Below, in pieces: positions 23,538 to 34,770 of a DNA stretch of 64,000 nt (positions within the stretch are counted from its first letter, which is position 1; the number at the start of each line of letters is the position of its first letter). The notes under the pieces are model-generated. The model made no database searches. It saw nothing but the letters and a program-made list of their open reading frames with translations, and had not been told where the DNA came from. The stretch comes from Owenia fusiformis (lineage: Eukaryota > Annelida > Polychaeta > Sabellida > Oweniidae), in assembly GCA_903813345.2 (NCBI GenBank), contig CAIIXF020000003.1:28597248-28661247 (forward strand). The letters run 5' to 3'. The translations under genes and the position numbers were made by a program.

Positions 23538-24324
23538 CATTATTTGATTGCATTAGTTTTTCATACATATGAACTATTTGTTAGCAATTAGTGAAGAATT
23601 ATGATTGATGTTTTTCTCAAAAGTACTTGTATACCATTGTCATGTTGTTCACTGTTGAGTGTTGAAGGTCAGAGTATAGTATTATCTGGGCCAGGATGAA
23701 TTAATTATGATTATGGTTATGATTAAATATACATATAGCCAAATGCCCGCTAAATCATTTTGCCTGCATATTGCTTAAGTAATTATCATTATGATGTAAA
23801 AATCTCACTCCAACTAATTTTTGGAAGAAATTGATTTTCTATATATTCTGAGATGATATTTTTTGTAGCCTTGGGTACTATGTAACTAGGTGACCTGGAT
23901 TCTTGTCTCCCGTTTGCCAGACAACCTGTTTCACTGATTGGTTTAAAATATTTATCAATCAATGACCAGATTATTTATTAGTTGGTCAGTGTGTATTAAA
24001 GTTTAAAGGTTCATCTAGTCTCACTTTGATATTTGATGAAGATGTCTTTAGTAAGTGGAACCAGAACTGCATCGGGCCTCCTAGACTTCCACTAATACGA
24101 TCATAAGTTCGAACCTACCTGAACAACGGTTCTCACAATGCAAGTACCAATTCTTAGTCACAAACCATACGTTCCTCTCCCGGAACATATTCTTATGATC
24201 ATAGCAGAACTATGAACTCAAACCTAAAACTAAACCAATGGATTCAAAAACCAAACTGAACCCAAAATTTTGAAACAGTCAGACTTCTAGGGTTATAGAC
24301 ATTACTCCTCTTTATAGTGTTTAC

Positions 24325-24500
24325 ATGTCCAGGGGTTTAATTAACAGCAGGCAACAGGCGATTTTCATTGGTTGTTTTCACAAAATTGCCTGTTGTTTTT
24401 ATGGACTTTTCCATGTTAAATTTGAGATTTCCATTAAATTTGCCTGGTGTTTTCATTTATTTAGCCTGTTGTGAGAAATTCTAGTGAAACCCCTGATGTC
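24325..24500 (+). mobile_element. CAGGGGTTTCA-type MITE, copy C, with 5-bp TSD
   Basis: A 166-bp element at 24330-24495 with CAGGGGTTTAATTAACAGC at the left and AGTGAAACCCCTG at the right. It is flanked by ATGTC duplications (24325-24329 and 24496-24500) and lies in the same orientation as copy B. Confidence 0.88.
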
Positions 24501-25655
24501 AGATTGATAATAAAGTTAAAAGAATTTTTTAATGAGGTTTCTTGAAAAAACAATTGAGAGGGGGATATGATAGTCAATAGTGGTTCAAAATATTAAATGT
24601 ACAAGTTCTTTAAAAAATGTGTAGCTTAACCCCCCCCCCCCCTCATGGAAATGCATTTTATATTCAAGAAAAGATGTTCAAAATATATATTTTTCATTAA
24701 GAAGATGTGTTCTTGTAAATTGTTGAACTCCGAGACATAAATTAAGATCATTGATATATTCACATTGTTGTTTAACTGTCATATGTTTGTATTCAATAAA
24801 AACTAAGTTAGACGATTGATTAAGTTTATTTTTAGTGACTGCTTGAAAATCAATTTCAACATACAAAGTATAGCCTTTCAAAGTTTATCTGTTAATCCAT
24901 TATGTTATTTTAATTAGGATTGCGATGTATGAATACCGGGTCATGATGTCCCTGGACTATTATCAATTAACAATTTTTCAAAGTGCAAGGTCATTAATCG
25001 TTCCATTTATACAATTTACGTAAATTTCTGTCCTGTCTGGATTTGCAGGTATTGCATCAGTTTAGTGAATTGCTATCTCATGGACATATGTTCAGTTCAT
25101 ATTTATTATCTATAAATAATTGTTTCACCCTTACTTTTTAGTCCGATCTAATCTAAAATATTTCAATATTGTGAACTTTGCTGACTAGTTTTTTAATCAT
25201 TTTTGGGTTATGTTTTGACCTATATAATCATCTGTTGGCGCCTCATGGCCTGCAAAATTATTCAAAGGTAAACTACTTATTCCCTCATTCTAATCTTTAT
25301 ATGGTTTCTAAAACAAATTATCAAACTTTTGAAAAATATAAGAAAATATATTTTGTGACATTTATGTTTTTGTGGTGTGCCTGACCTACTGAACAATTTA
25401 GTCTCATCGTAAGAAGGGAAAATCTGACAAGTCACTTTTTGTATTTTAGACAATTGTATTTTGCTTAATTGATTGGGTGCCTGAATTCCTTAATGAATGA
25501 TGGTAGCACTCTTGTATAATTAAAAGTCAACACTTTTTAGTATAAAACACGTAATATAAAAATCTAAATTAAACTGACTTTGTATTTGTATATATATTAA
25601 AAACCAAAAAAGCGAACCTGGTGTAAACTGTCTCTCATATTCTTGAAAGGTTATT

Positions 25656-25807
25656 TTATTTTTTGTCAACCACAAGAAGTTGTAATATATTGTAACAGTT
25701 TTCAACATTTCTGTAGACAACGGTTTGCATTTGGTGGTGGTTAGTGTTCAGTGCTCAGTGTCTGTAACAAATGGCAGGTAGTGACATTTTGCATGTCAAT
25801 GCCTTGT
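25656..25807 (+). mobile_element. Short copy of the TGTCACCACC repeat (S6)
   Basis: Head TTTGTCAACCACAAGAAGTT; tail CTGTAACAAATGGCAGGTAG then GTGACATTTTGCATG and AATGCCTTGT. Confidence 0.7.
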
Positions 25808-26079
25808 TTGAATTTGTCTATGTATTTTTTTGTAGATTAATATCTTTTATTGACTCTTAATCATGTCAGTCTCTCCCACATATGGGTCACAATACATGTT
25901 GACCACCCTGTAGTAGAATTAGACCAATATGTGCTCTACTTTCACCAGCTGGTTATCCTGGGACTGAAAATATGTCAGAGCTAAATGTAAATGTCATATC
26001 TTTTATCTGCTACCCAGATACCCTTTGGCAATCTACTAACCCTTATGAAGAGAAGCCTAGATTGCAGATAAATAATTTT

Positions 26080-26223
26080 GTATCACGACCACAAGTGGTG
26101 ACTTATCGTTATGATCTCTGACTTTTTTGTGGATGGTGTTTGGTAGTTGGTGTTTGGCATTCAGCAATCAGCTTTCAGTATCTGTAACAAATGGGAGGTG
26201 GTGATATTTTACGTGTTAATGTC
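26080..26223 (+). mobile_element. Short copy of the TGTCACCACC repeat (S7)
   Basis: Head TATCACGACCACAAGTGGTG keeps the hairpin arm. The tail is CTGTAACAAATGGGAGGTGG followed by GTGATATTTTACGTG. Confidence 0.7.
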
Positions 26224-26225
26224 AA

Positions 26226-28017
26226 ATTTTGAAAATAGGTCCAAAGATCTGTCAATTCAGAAAAATTATGTAACACTTGCTGCTACAAGTTTTACATTCT
26301 CTAGTTTTCACCCTTAGTTTTTTCAATACTTTTCATTCTAGCTGCATCCCGATCCCGAATCCGATCTTGAAGGATGTCTTCTTTACCCAGGTATTGCCTT
26401 CTTATGTTAATGAACCTCATTAGCTACTGTTCATTAATTGAAATGACACATGTTTCAGACTTATTCAACCTAAGCCAGGTTCTATGAATAATTTCCATGG
26501 CAAAATGTCACGATGAAGATTTTTAAAATATTTCCGTTCAATTGAGTTGAGTTAACCAGGAACAAGCTAGACGGGAATGTTCTTGAAGTCAATACATGTA
26601 TTCTAAATTGCCTAATATGTAAGAAAATCAGACCTTTACTCAAATATAAAGGAGATTCAGTTATTTGTAACTTCTCTCAAGGATTGCATAGTGGCTTAGT
26701 GGGTGAAACAGAAAATGGACAGCCTGTTATGCAATTATATCATTTCATCTTTTGTATGTAACATCACATGCTTTCTAGGTAATTGTTATCATTTCCAGGA
26801 AACTGCCACTCTTGTTTTTTGTTAATTTCCAGTGTCAAGTCATGTTAGTTATGATAATAATATTGACATCACACAGAGTTTTGCTTATGAATAGACTTCT
26901 CTGAGTGCTGCTAGAGCTGCTGGAAGCTCCCCTTCATTCTTGGTACACAAGTCATTCTGTTTGTCATTGTCATTCGGGCATTCACCAACATACACAATGT
27001 TGTCCTGTGTGTCCTCTTGTATAGCAGCATTTCATTTAAATACATTGTTAAGTTCATCCTTTGTGGTTAAAATGAAAGTGGAGCTGTATAAACATTTTAC
27101 CAAGAATTGAGAATTCAAATTTTTATTTAATATCATCATTTTATACAAAGTGACAAAAATCATCAATCTTTACTTTCTCTCTCTCTCCTTCTACAGTAAA
27201 CAACATTAATTACCTGTAAAATAATAGGTGAAAATAAAGGTTAGAAATTTTTTTTTTTAACAAGGTTGCTTTTTTATCAGTAATTTACAGAGGGAGAATA
27301 GTAACATTTATTGCATACTTAAAGATCTAGGTACCTTTTTCAATAGCATAATTCTACTTACTATTTAAAAGAGAGCTTCGTCTACATTTAGTAATGATTA
27401 CTACTGTTGGCCGCTGGGATTCAGGGTAAAATTGAGGATGAGGCTTTGTATTTTATGAATCTCCAAATTGATCACTAAGGAAATGTCAACAAAATCGCAA
27501 TGTTACTCTATCAAGCCTTTATTAAGCATTAATCACTGCAGTGTTATAATTTCCTCGTAAATTGTCTGAAAATCAAGATTATCACACATACTGTAAAACA
27601 TGTATCATTCGTGTCTTTAATTTTATTTCACAATTTTATTATACCAGTAGTGTATAAGTATTGTATATAAACTTTCTTTGGAAAATCTGGTTTTACAATT
27701 AAATTCAGTTCATTGTTTGTTTGTTTGTTTATCTTTATTTCCTTCTCGAAGAAGAGCTTTTTTAAAAATAATTATACAAGCAGTTATTTACAAACAAAAA
27801 AAAGCAATTTTTTTACGATGCTGGATTTGGTCTGGGTAAAGGAACCATAAATGTTGATTTTCTTGTCATATTGAATGAAGTTTTAGTTGGATATAGTGAA
27901 GCCATCATTTTTTATCTGACCCTCTGTTTGTCTTTCAGTTTATTAATCCATTAAATCCCCCAGAGCTGTTAGTACTTCTAAGAATCATATTTTAATCATT
28001 AATCAGAGCATTAACCT
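26226..28017. other. Intronic stretch, mostly unremarkable
   Basis: AT-rich with a short TTTG microsatellite near 27712-27730. Near 27360-27432 a reversed fragment (AAGAGAGCTTCGTCTAC, then CAGGGTA) may be another TACCCT-type deletion derivative. No exon seen. Confidence 0.4.
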
Positions 28018-28185
28018 ATAACCTCCCATTTGCCTTCGTTTCTCTTTGCTTCTTAAAAGAGAGCTTCGTCTTCACTCTTTTTGCGATGAACCTCTGAACA
28101 CATCGAGCCAATCAGATTTAGTCGTCGAAATATGGATGACTTTTTATACATGATCATTTCCTCTGACATCATCGCATAGTTGATG
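28018..28185 (-). mobile_element. Diverged partial copy of the TACCCT-type MITE
   Basis: Read on the minus strand it follows the 3' half of copies 1 and 2: TCTGATTGGCTCG for the CCAAT-type box, then AGTGAAGACGAAGCTCTC and a decayed end. A CRE-like TGACATCA remains where the full copies have TGACGTCA. Confidence 0.6.
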
Positions 28186-28269
28186 AGCACACATTTAGTT
28201 TTTTTAACAGAAATAATGAAAATTGAGAATTCACTATTCTGATTGTCATACATTGAGCTAAAATAGTTT

Positions 28270-28405
28270 TACCGTATTCTCTCTAATAGACACATATGCT
28301 TAAATAAACACACATCCTACTTTTCCATGAGACTCTGGCAACTTGAGTAACAAAAGTCAAGAAAAAATATTTGAATTTGGAGTGTTTATTAGAACGAATA
28401 CGATA
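28270..28405 (+). mobile_element. TA-flanked TIR family, short copy P3
   Basis: About 136 bp starting TACCGTATTCTCTCTAATAG and ending GTTTATTAGAACGAATACG plus ATA. It shares CTTTTCCATGA and AACTTGAGT words with P2. Confidence 0.65.
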
Positions 28406-28450
28406 TATTGAACATTTTTGAAAGGACAACATGCTAAAGTATTGAATTTT

Positions 28451-28560
28451 ATTATGTCACCACCATAACATTTTTTGTGACGGCAGTTGTCGTTCAGAGT
28501 TCAGCATTTTGCTTATGTAACAAATGGTAGGTTGTGACATTTTGCATGTGAATGTCTCGT
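28451..28560 (+). mobile_element. Short copy of the TGTCACCACC repeat (S8)
   Basis: Head ATTATGTCACCACCATAAC; tail TGTAACAAATGGTAGGTTG, TGACATTTTGCATG and a mutated end, AATGTCTCGT. Confidence 0.75.
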
Positions 28561-28904
28561 TATTTTAAAAAGGGTCAATTCATTAACTTAATAATTGAAC
28601 ATCTCATTAAAAAGAGAATATGTAAGCCTGTGAGTTCTTTTAATTCAAACGTGACTATTGTTATTATTGTGTCATTGTGACATTAAGCTGTATGGGTTCA
28701 CGTCCAAACAGCTGTTGTGAAACAGGCATAATGCATGGATGCAATTTATATGTATTGTGCTATGACTGACATTGTGAATGTGCTTGCTGTACTTATATTA
28801 CTGCACCAATGCTGGTATAATAGAAGCAACTGTTTGATAAAAAACAACATACCGGTATTATCCTCATAAACACTGTCACATTACACCCTGTATAACTTGT
28901 TACT

Positions 28905-29043
28905 GTTACATCAGAAGTGGTGGCATATTGTTAAATATAGTCTCCAGCTTTTTTCATGATGTTTGATGGTTGGTGTTCGATGTTTGGTAGTTGGTGTCTG
29001 TAACAAATGGCAGGTGGTGATATTTTGCATTTTAATGCCTTGT
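28905..29043 (+). mobile_element. Short copy of the TGTCACCACC repeat (S9)
   Basis: Head TTACATCAGAAGTGGTGGC; tail CTGTAACAAATGGCAGGTGG then GATATTTTGCA and TTAATGCCTTGT. Confidence 0.7.
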
Positions 29044-29847
29044 ATTTGACCTTCTTATGATCTCAAATGGAATTCAAGTTTTGATATTTTAGGTGTACTT
29101 GGATTTGAATTACCTTTCACTTTTCAAGTAACGTTCATTGGATTTTATCAGAGTTGAAGGTATGAAAGTAAATGACACCAATGAATATAGGTATTTTTTT
29201 ACATTGCAATGATTCGAAACCTGGTAACCAATCAGATTTGGTAATTGGCGAGCTCAAAGTATATTGCTTATTGAAAGAGTAAAGACAAAGTACTTTTTTG
29301 CGAAGGATGAAATAATGTCCAGGGACCAACCAGAGCCCCAGATGCATGACAAATGGAGAGATGAGCAATGATTGCCATCAATGTCATATGAACCTGTTAG
29401 AGCACTAGTTGGAGGTTAATGTTATTAGCTTATGGAATAATAATAATTCACACTTTTTTATTATTTCTATTACAAATAGATTGTTTTTGCATGCGCTTTG
29501 TGCATGACGGCATTGTTTTACCTTTATGAGGTTTTCAGCGATAAATGTAATCAGCAGGATATGTTGGATTCCTCTTAACTCCAGTAGTCTGATCCACAGT
29601 CTGTATTACCTCTTGAGTAGTTGGTTTAGACCTAACATTACATATACGACTTTGATAAATCAGAATGCAGTTTTCTTTTATAAGGCCTCTTTCTTCCCTT
29701 TGTCAAATACAAGATGTCTGGACTGTAGAAGTGTTCTATTGAATAACTTTTTTGTCAGGTTTTTGACTCAAACTTCTGGCTGGTTTATAAAGATCTTTTA
29801 TGATTCACTAGCACTCCGATTGCAGAGACTGTTACCGTTGGACACTG

Positions 29848-29972
29848 TTGTTGTAGGTTGGTATGTTTTCATGACAACCGTTGTAGATGGTAATGTTGTC
29901 ATGCCAACTGCTGTTGTAGATTGCAATGTTGTCCTGACAACTGCTATTGTTGATGGTAATGTTGTCATGAAT
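29848..29972. repeat. 33-bp tandem repeat, about 3.5 copies
   Basis: Units contain GTTGTAGATGGTAATGTTGT plus CATGCCAACTGCT. The 33-bp period keeps frame on both strands: + reads VVDGNVVM-like, minus reads TTLPST-like 11-residue repeats. Coding use on either strand cannot be shown. Confidence 0.7.
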
Positions 29973-30564
29973 TCATTGGGGTCATTGTGAATTGTCAATA
30001 CTCTCTTTCCTGTCTTTTCAAATTTGAGAGAGCAGTCGAGTTGACCAGACTTGTTTCATGAAGATGTCTCACTTCAGAGGACTCTTATATTGTATTAGGA
30101 TGATAAGGTTAAATAAATTGTGCCACAAAATATTTTAACCTTGGTGTTGTGGCGGTTTGACCCTTTAGGGATCATTATATAATTATCTGTATAATCTGGC
30201 CTCCATCCTCTGATCACAGGGCTTCAAAATCCAGAATATATTCTTTCTTTTTACCCCCTGCGATAAGCAGTTAGCACTTCCCCGATAAAGAACTCACAAT
30301 CTGATTGGCTGTTGCAACACTGCGACAGAAACCATGTATAAGTCATTGCGCATACTTAGATCCTGTGATTCAGTTTAATCGAGCGCTTCCAAATTGGTTA
30401 TAGCAGGGGAGAGAAGGAGGTACGGATTCTGGATACCTGCTTAGGAGGATTTTTGGCCTCTATCTAGTCACAGGTGTTAGTTGTCTGGTTGGTTTCCCTC
30501 ATCTACATCTTGTTCTTTGATAGTGATCACATTCATCTGGGTTCTCAATCCTTTTATTATATCA

Positions 30565-31056
30565 TTAAAGGACAACTGAAATAGCTTTTCTCAACTTGCA
30601 GCTACAAAAATGCGGTTTTCTCCATTGTAAGCCCACCGTAGAGTTCTTGCGATAACCATTATAAAATAAATGTTAGATAACTGCTAACGGTCATAAATAA
30701 CGAAATAAAACTAACTGATCAATCAAATTGGCCCCCACGTGATAAGTAACGTCATATACGAAATATAGCTTTGGTTTATTGGTACCTTAGTAATCACAAC
30801 GTCACGGCAACCATAGGATTGTAGTGTAAACCAAAACAAAACATTTTGACGTTATGGGCCACGTGGGGACCAGTGAGAGATCACGTGGGGGCCAATAACG
30901 TCACAACCAATTCGAATATTGCTTATTAAGTAGCTATAACAATCGTTAGAGTGAAATAGTTTTCGCACTACTGATGAGAAAACATGTCCAAATACATTTA
31001 TCAAAAAATTATATTGATTCCTTTAGGTTAAAAATACCATTTCATATCTGCTTTAA
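30565..31056 (+). mobile_element. TTAA-flanked MITE with CACGTG inverted repeats
   Basis: A 492-bp element with ends TTAAAGGACAACTGAAAT and, reversed, TTAAAGCAGATATGAAAT (14 of 18 match), TTAA included. Inside, ATTGGCCCCCACGTGAT (30727-30743) and ATCACGTGGGGGCCAAT (30880-30896) form a perfect 17-bp inverted repeat, with a third GGCCACGTGGGGACC between. At least three ACGTCA words surround them. No ORF is present. The TTAA target suggests piggyBac- or Kolobok-like mobilisation. Confidence 0.6.
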
Positions 31057-31178
31057 CTTCGCCATCATCCACTATCATCTGTATTTCCCATGGATCCATG
31101 CATTTGGCATGCAATGTTAAGTCTATGCATGTCCCATTGTGCTTCATTGGTATATGTTATGATGGGGATTAGAGTATT

Positions 31179-31269
31179 GTTATGTCATCACCAAGTCAGT
31201 GTTATAGTCATTTAACATTTGTGTATGTGTATGTACATTTGTTCCATGGTGTCATGTTAATGCCTTGTT
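31179..31269 (+). mobile_element. Short copy of the TGTCACCACC repeat (S10)
   Basis: Head GTTATGTCATCACCAAGTCA and tail GGTGTCATGTTAATGCCTTG are recognisable. The middle is shortened. Confidence 0.6.
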
Positions 31270-32783
31270 CGTTTTACTTGAGTTCATAATTTTGATTTCT
31301 TGGAGGCTGAACAAGATACCAAATGATATATCTTACTTGGAGGTTCCATCTTACCAAACGATATTCCTTGACGCTAAAGGAAACTCTTCAGTTACCATAG
31401 ACATGGAACAAATCGCGAGTAAAAGGGATGATGGCAAAGTCATGAGCAACATTATGAGAAACCAGAAACGACTTTGTCATCTTTCTAATTTATCCTTGGC
31501 TAATGTGCTTCTCATATATGGGTTCTCCACAGATTTGTCGTTGATTTTTCCATAACTCTTTGGTTTTGTGTATTTATACATTTATTTCTACTTGTTGCCA
31601 TTTTTCAAAAAGGGTAAAGCAATCTTCAGGGATGGATGGAATGTTCAGGGAGTGGAGATTTAGCCTATATTTATTACACAAGATACACCTGATGCTTGCT
31701 TTGTTCTTTATCAAATAAATCTATTAACTTCGAGAAAAACATATTACCCATAAAGCACTGTGATCTATCTGATTGCGGTCCTTAGTAAAATGACAAACTG
31801 ACCACATACCCCATGCAAAATACAGGTAAGAGGCTGGAATTTAATATAGATAAAATACTGCCAATTAAATTTCATAAGCTATATTCTCTCAAACCGCCAG
31901 AAAATCAGACATTTCCAAAGATATTACAAAGAAATGGTTTTAAATCGAGGAAAATTGTGGTTAGATTTTAACCATGGGTAACAGTATTCCAAGAATCAAT
32001 GTGTCTAGCCTAGTATATTACTTAGCATTAACTAACAGTTTTAGATAGATATGATGTATTGAACCTTTTATTGAGACACAGTCACCTAGTATCTCTCCAG
32101 ACTAGCCTTTATTTGAGACTACCTTTTTTTAGTAGGTCAAACTGATCTTGCTAAAATAAGGTGTAATTATTTGAAAAGGAGCATCCGTGAAGTTAGAAAT
32201 TCAAGATGTATCGAAAAGGATAGGTTTGTGTTCAGTGTGTCACTGTGTGAGAATGAATATGTCTAGATGAAGGAAATTAATTTTTCTATCTACCTGTCGA
32301 GCATAACATGCTACATGTATATATATGACATGAGGATTGTCTGCTTTGGCTGCTTCAAAGCAGTTCAAGTCAGTCTATAGCTAGTTTAAACCCGTTCTTA
32401 ACAAGAAATTTTGTTTCCTCAGTCATATGTTTTCTTGTATCATACGTGTCTACCTTTTCCTTTGCTCTACATAGGGTCTGTTAAACCCAAAACTCAACAG
32501 CTTGACTCGTAGTTGAAGCCTTGCGAGTGTAAGTCCAAACAGGGCATGAGTGTTCTAAGCAAAGAATTTTATTCTGTTTTTATTTTTATGTATCTGAATA
32601 ACTTGTTAGCCAATTTATATCCCTGCTTAATTTTTATAAAACAATGGATCGGGTGTTTTTACAACAGAAAAATTATCTTTGAATCAATAGCCTTGCAATA
32701 TGATAAATGAATAAAATAAATAAATAAATGAAAACTAAATTCTGATAAAGTATTTAAGTTTTGTTATTATTCTTTACTTGCAG
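31270..32783. other. End of the large intron
   Basis: An open stretch at 31265-31555 (+) reads NDISYLEVPSYQTIFLDAKG in part. It has no clear splice acceptor and overlaps the tail of repeat S10 at its start, so I do not call it a gene. An ATAA microsatellite lies near 32709-32730. Confidence 0.4.
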
Positions 32784-32977
32784 GTTCAGTTAGTTTTCTA
32801 CAAATAATTGTGATAGTAACAGCAGTGGTGGTTGCCGTAGCAGTGATGCTTTGTTTGTTTAAGCATTGTTATTGGTCAGGATCTCCACAGTGGCATAGCA
32901 ACCACCATAACCACCACCATCTTGAAAATGGCCGACATCAATGCCACCAGGATGACCTCCAGCCTTTAAATTCGGAG
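32784..32977 (+). CDS. Transmembrane/cytoplasmic exon of the receptor gene
   Basis: A 194-bp exon after TTTACTTGCAG, entering in phase 1 (G|GT, joining the LDLa exon) and leaving in phase 0 at TCGGAG/GTAAGT (32978). It encodes a short linker, a 20-22 residue hydrophobic segment rich in Val/Ile/Ala (about FLQ to CLF, 32795-32860), then a basic stop-transfer KHCYW and a cytoplasmic start with the His-rich stretch HSNHHNHHH and DDLQPLNSE. This supports a type I single-pass receptor. The tail must continue in a phase-0 exon not identified with confidence. That the partner exons are CUB and LDLa is inferred from phase and order. Confidence 0.7.
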
Positions 32978-33424
32978 GTAAGTGAATTTTCAAGTTGGTG
33001 TTGTTTCAGGCAAAGGAGTTACTCCAAGAATTGACCTGGGATTTAACCTTAACCGTGCTGCCAGCTACCATATCCACCCAGGCAAATATTGCCTCTCTGC
33101 TGGCGAACCCACTCCAAGATTTAAAATTTTAAAAATCAACTTTTTGGCGCCAGTAAATCTGTGGGCACTCATAAGAAATAAGCCAGTAATGCTTGGGTAA
33201 AAATTTGCTCCCATTCGTCAGCCGGAAACTGGCCAATTGAGTGTTTTGTTCAAAATTGTATTCAGTTTGGAACAAAATACTCAATTGGCTGGGCGTCGAA
33301 GTGAAAATCGGAGCAAATGTGACCAAGGCATTATGTGGGATGAATTGGTTGAAAAAAGGCAGCATGGATAAGGTTAATAATATTTGCAGTATCTTTTTTT
33401 TTTTATTTACTTTCTTATTTGCAG

Positions 33425-33436
33425 GTTCTCGATTGA
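33425..33436 (+). other. Candidate short terminal exon
   Basis: A strong acceptor (long T-run, then TTTCTTATTTGCAG) is followed in phase 0 by codons for VLD and a stop. If used after 32977 the protein would end LNSEVLD. The evidence is only splice-site quality and phase, and other downstream exons are equally possible. Confidence 0.2.
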
Positions 33437-34185
33437 GTTATAATGGTACTTGAAATGATTTTTTAATCACACAGATAGCAAGAAGATACCAATTAACACA
33501 ACATATACCATGGGTAAATCGTAATATAAGGGTAATATCACATAAACTATGACATCAGCCACATATTGCCCTATCGACTAAACAAACAACAAATCTAAAC
33601 GTCACACATCACTGTTGATTATAATTTGTGACGTCATTAACATGTTACCTAGTCAACAGAAAACAAGCATTTACATGTAGTTTGTTCATTGTCTTTCTCT
33701 GTAGTATTTTCATTAAAATTAGACGTGGATCAGTATAGTATGTGTCCCTGGTCCAAGTCTATTATATGCAGTATATTATATTTTAAAAAGGTGAAGTAAG
33801 ATCAAGTTTATTACATAACAAACAAACCTATCAAATGCTCCTTGTTTGTCAAGTAGGATTACTATGGTAATACAAATTTTTCAAGAGGATTTATTTATAT
33901 TGATATACAAAAGGTATAAAAATTAATCCTATTTTCTGAACTTGAGGTTCATAAACCCGTCTAGACAGATTAAATTTGATTTTCGTGTAATCAGCTTTAG
34001 ATTAACTGTAAGCTCAATGGAATTTTTTTATCAACTGTGTTTTCTTGATCTAGTGTCAGTAGACATTTCTTATTGGGGTTTGATGGGATTTTAGCAGAAG
34101 TGTCAAAAGTATTCATTATTTTTTTTATTTATTTCATTAAAACATAATAACATTTTTACATATTCGTGGTCGTGACACCTACTAA
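33437..34185. other. Non-coding stretch, nothing recognised
   Basis: AT-rich; no repeat terminus or exon could be supported. Confidence 0.5.
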
Positions 34186-34770
34186 GTTTGTTGGGATATA
34201 GAGATGGCTGTTCATTTGTTCTTTCGTTTGTTCATTTGTACGTCCAGACAATAACTCGAATACTAGTTGACAGATTTTGTTCAAGCTTTATGAGTAAATG
34301 CTTGAGTAGGAATTTTTAAATATTGTTGCTCAGTTCAAAATGGCCAGCATTTTTCGTAAAAATGTATCTGGATGATTACTCAAATACCAGTTGATGGATT
34401 TGGTTCAAATTTTATATATGCTGATACCTAGTGCTATTGGAGTTCTGCTCCAGAAGAAATTTTCAAGATGGCCGCTGAATTTCAAAATGAAAACGCAAAT
34501 ACCAGGTGAAGGATTTGGTTCAAATAATATGCTAATGTCTTAGGAACTAAAGGGTCCTGTTCAAAAATAATTTTTCACTGTAGCCACTGAATTTTAAAAT
34601 TGCCACCATTTTTGGTAAAAATATTAACTCAAATTATAGTTAATGGATTTTCTCACATCATGGGTGTAGATTTTGTTAGAAGGAGACAGTACTACTCTTT
34701 TAATTTCTGGATATTTGTATCATGTATTAAAATGACTAGTTGCTGTTTTCTAGTTGCTTACAGTAAAATA
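34186..34770 (+). repeat. ATGGCCGCCAT-rich family, degraded copy
   Basis: Contains TTTGTTGGGATATAGAGATG at the left, TAACTCGAATACTAGTTGAC, repeated GAAATTTTCAAGATGGCCGC and AAATTGCCACCATTTTTGG modules of roughly 110-130 bp, and TAGTTGCTGTTTTCTAGTTG at the right. No ORF. Confidence 0.65.

Larger units (their letters stand above)
16762..32783 (+). other. Large (about 16 kb) intron filled with repeat relics
   Basis: Runs from GTAAGT (16762) to TCTTTACTTGCAG (ending 32783), both phase 1. It holds at least seven short TGTCACCACC-type copies, a CAGGGGTTTCA MITE, a TA-flanked element, a TTAA-flanked element and a tRNA-like SINE head. I examined the longer open stretches (19191-19535, 29526-29990, 31265-31555) and none has a recognisable domain. 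Confidence 0.6.

Noticed and set aside
31265-31555. Additional receptor exon in the large intron
   Set aside because: No acceptor in the needed phase, no domain, and its start overlaps repeat S10.
14479-32977. Naming the receptor Neto or LRP12
   Set aside because: Neto as I know it has two CUB domains and LRP12 several LDLa modules; three exons are not enough to decide.
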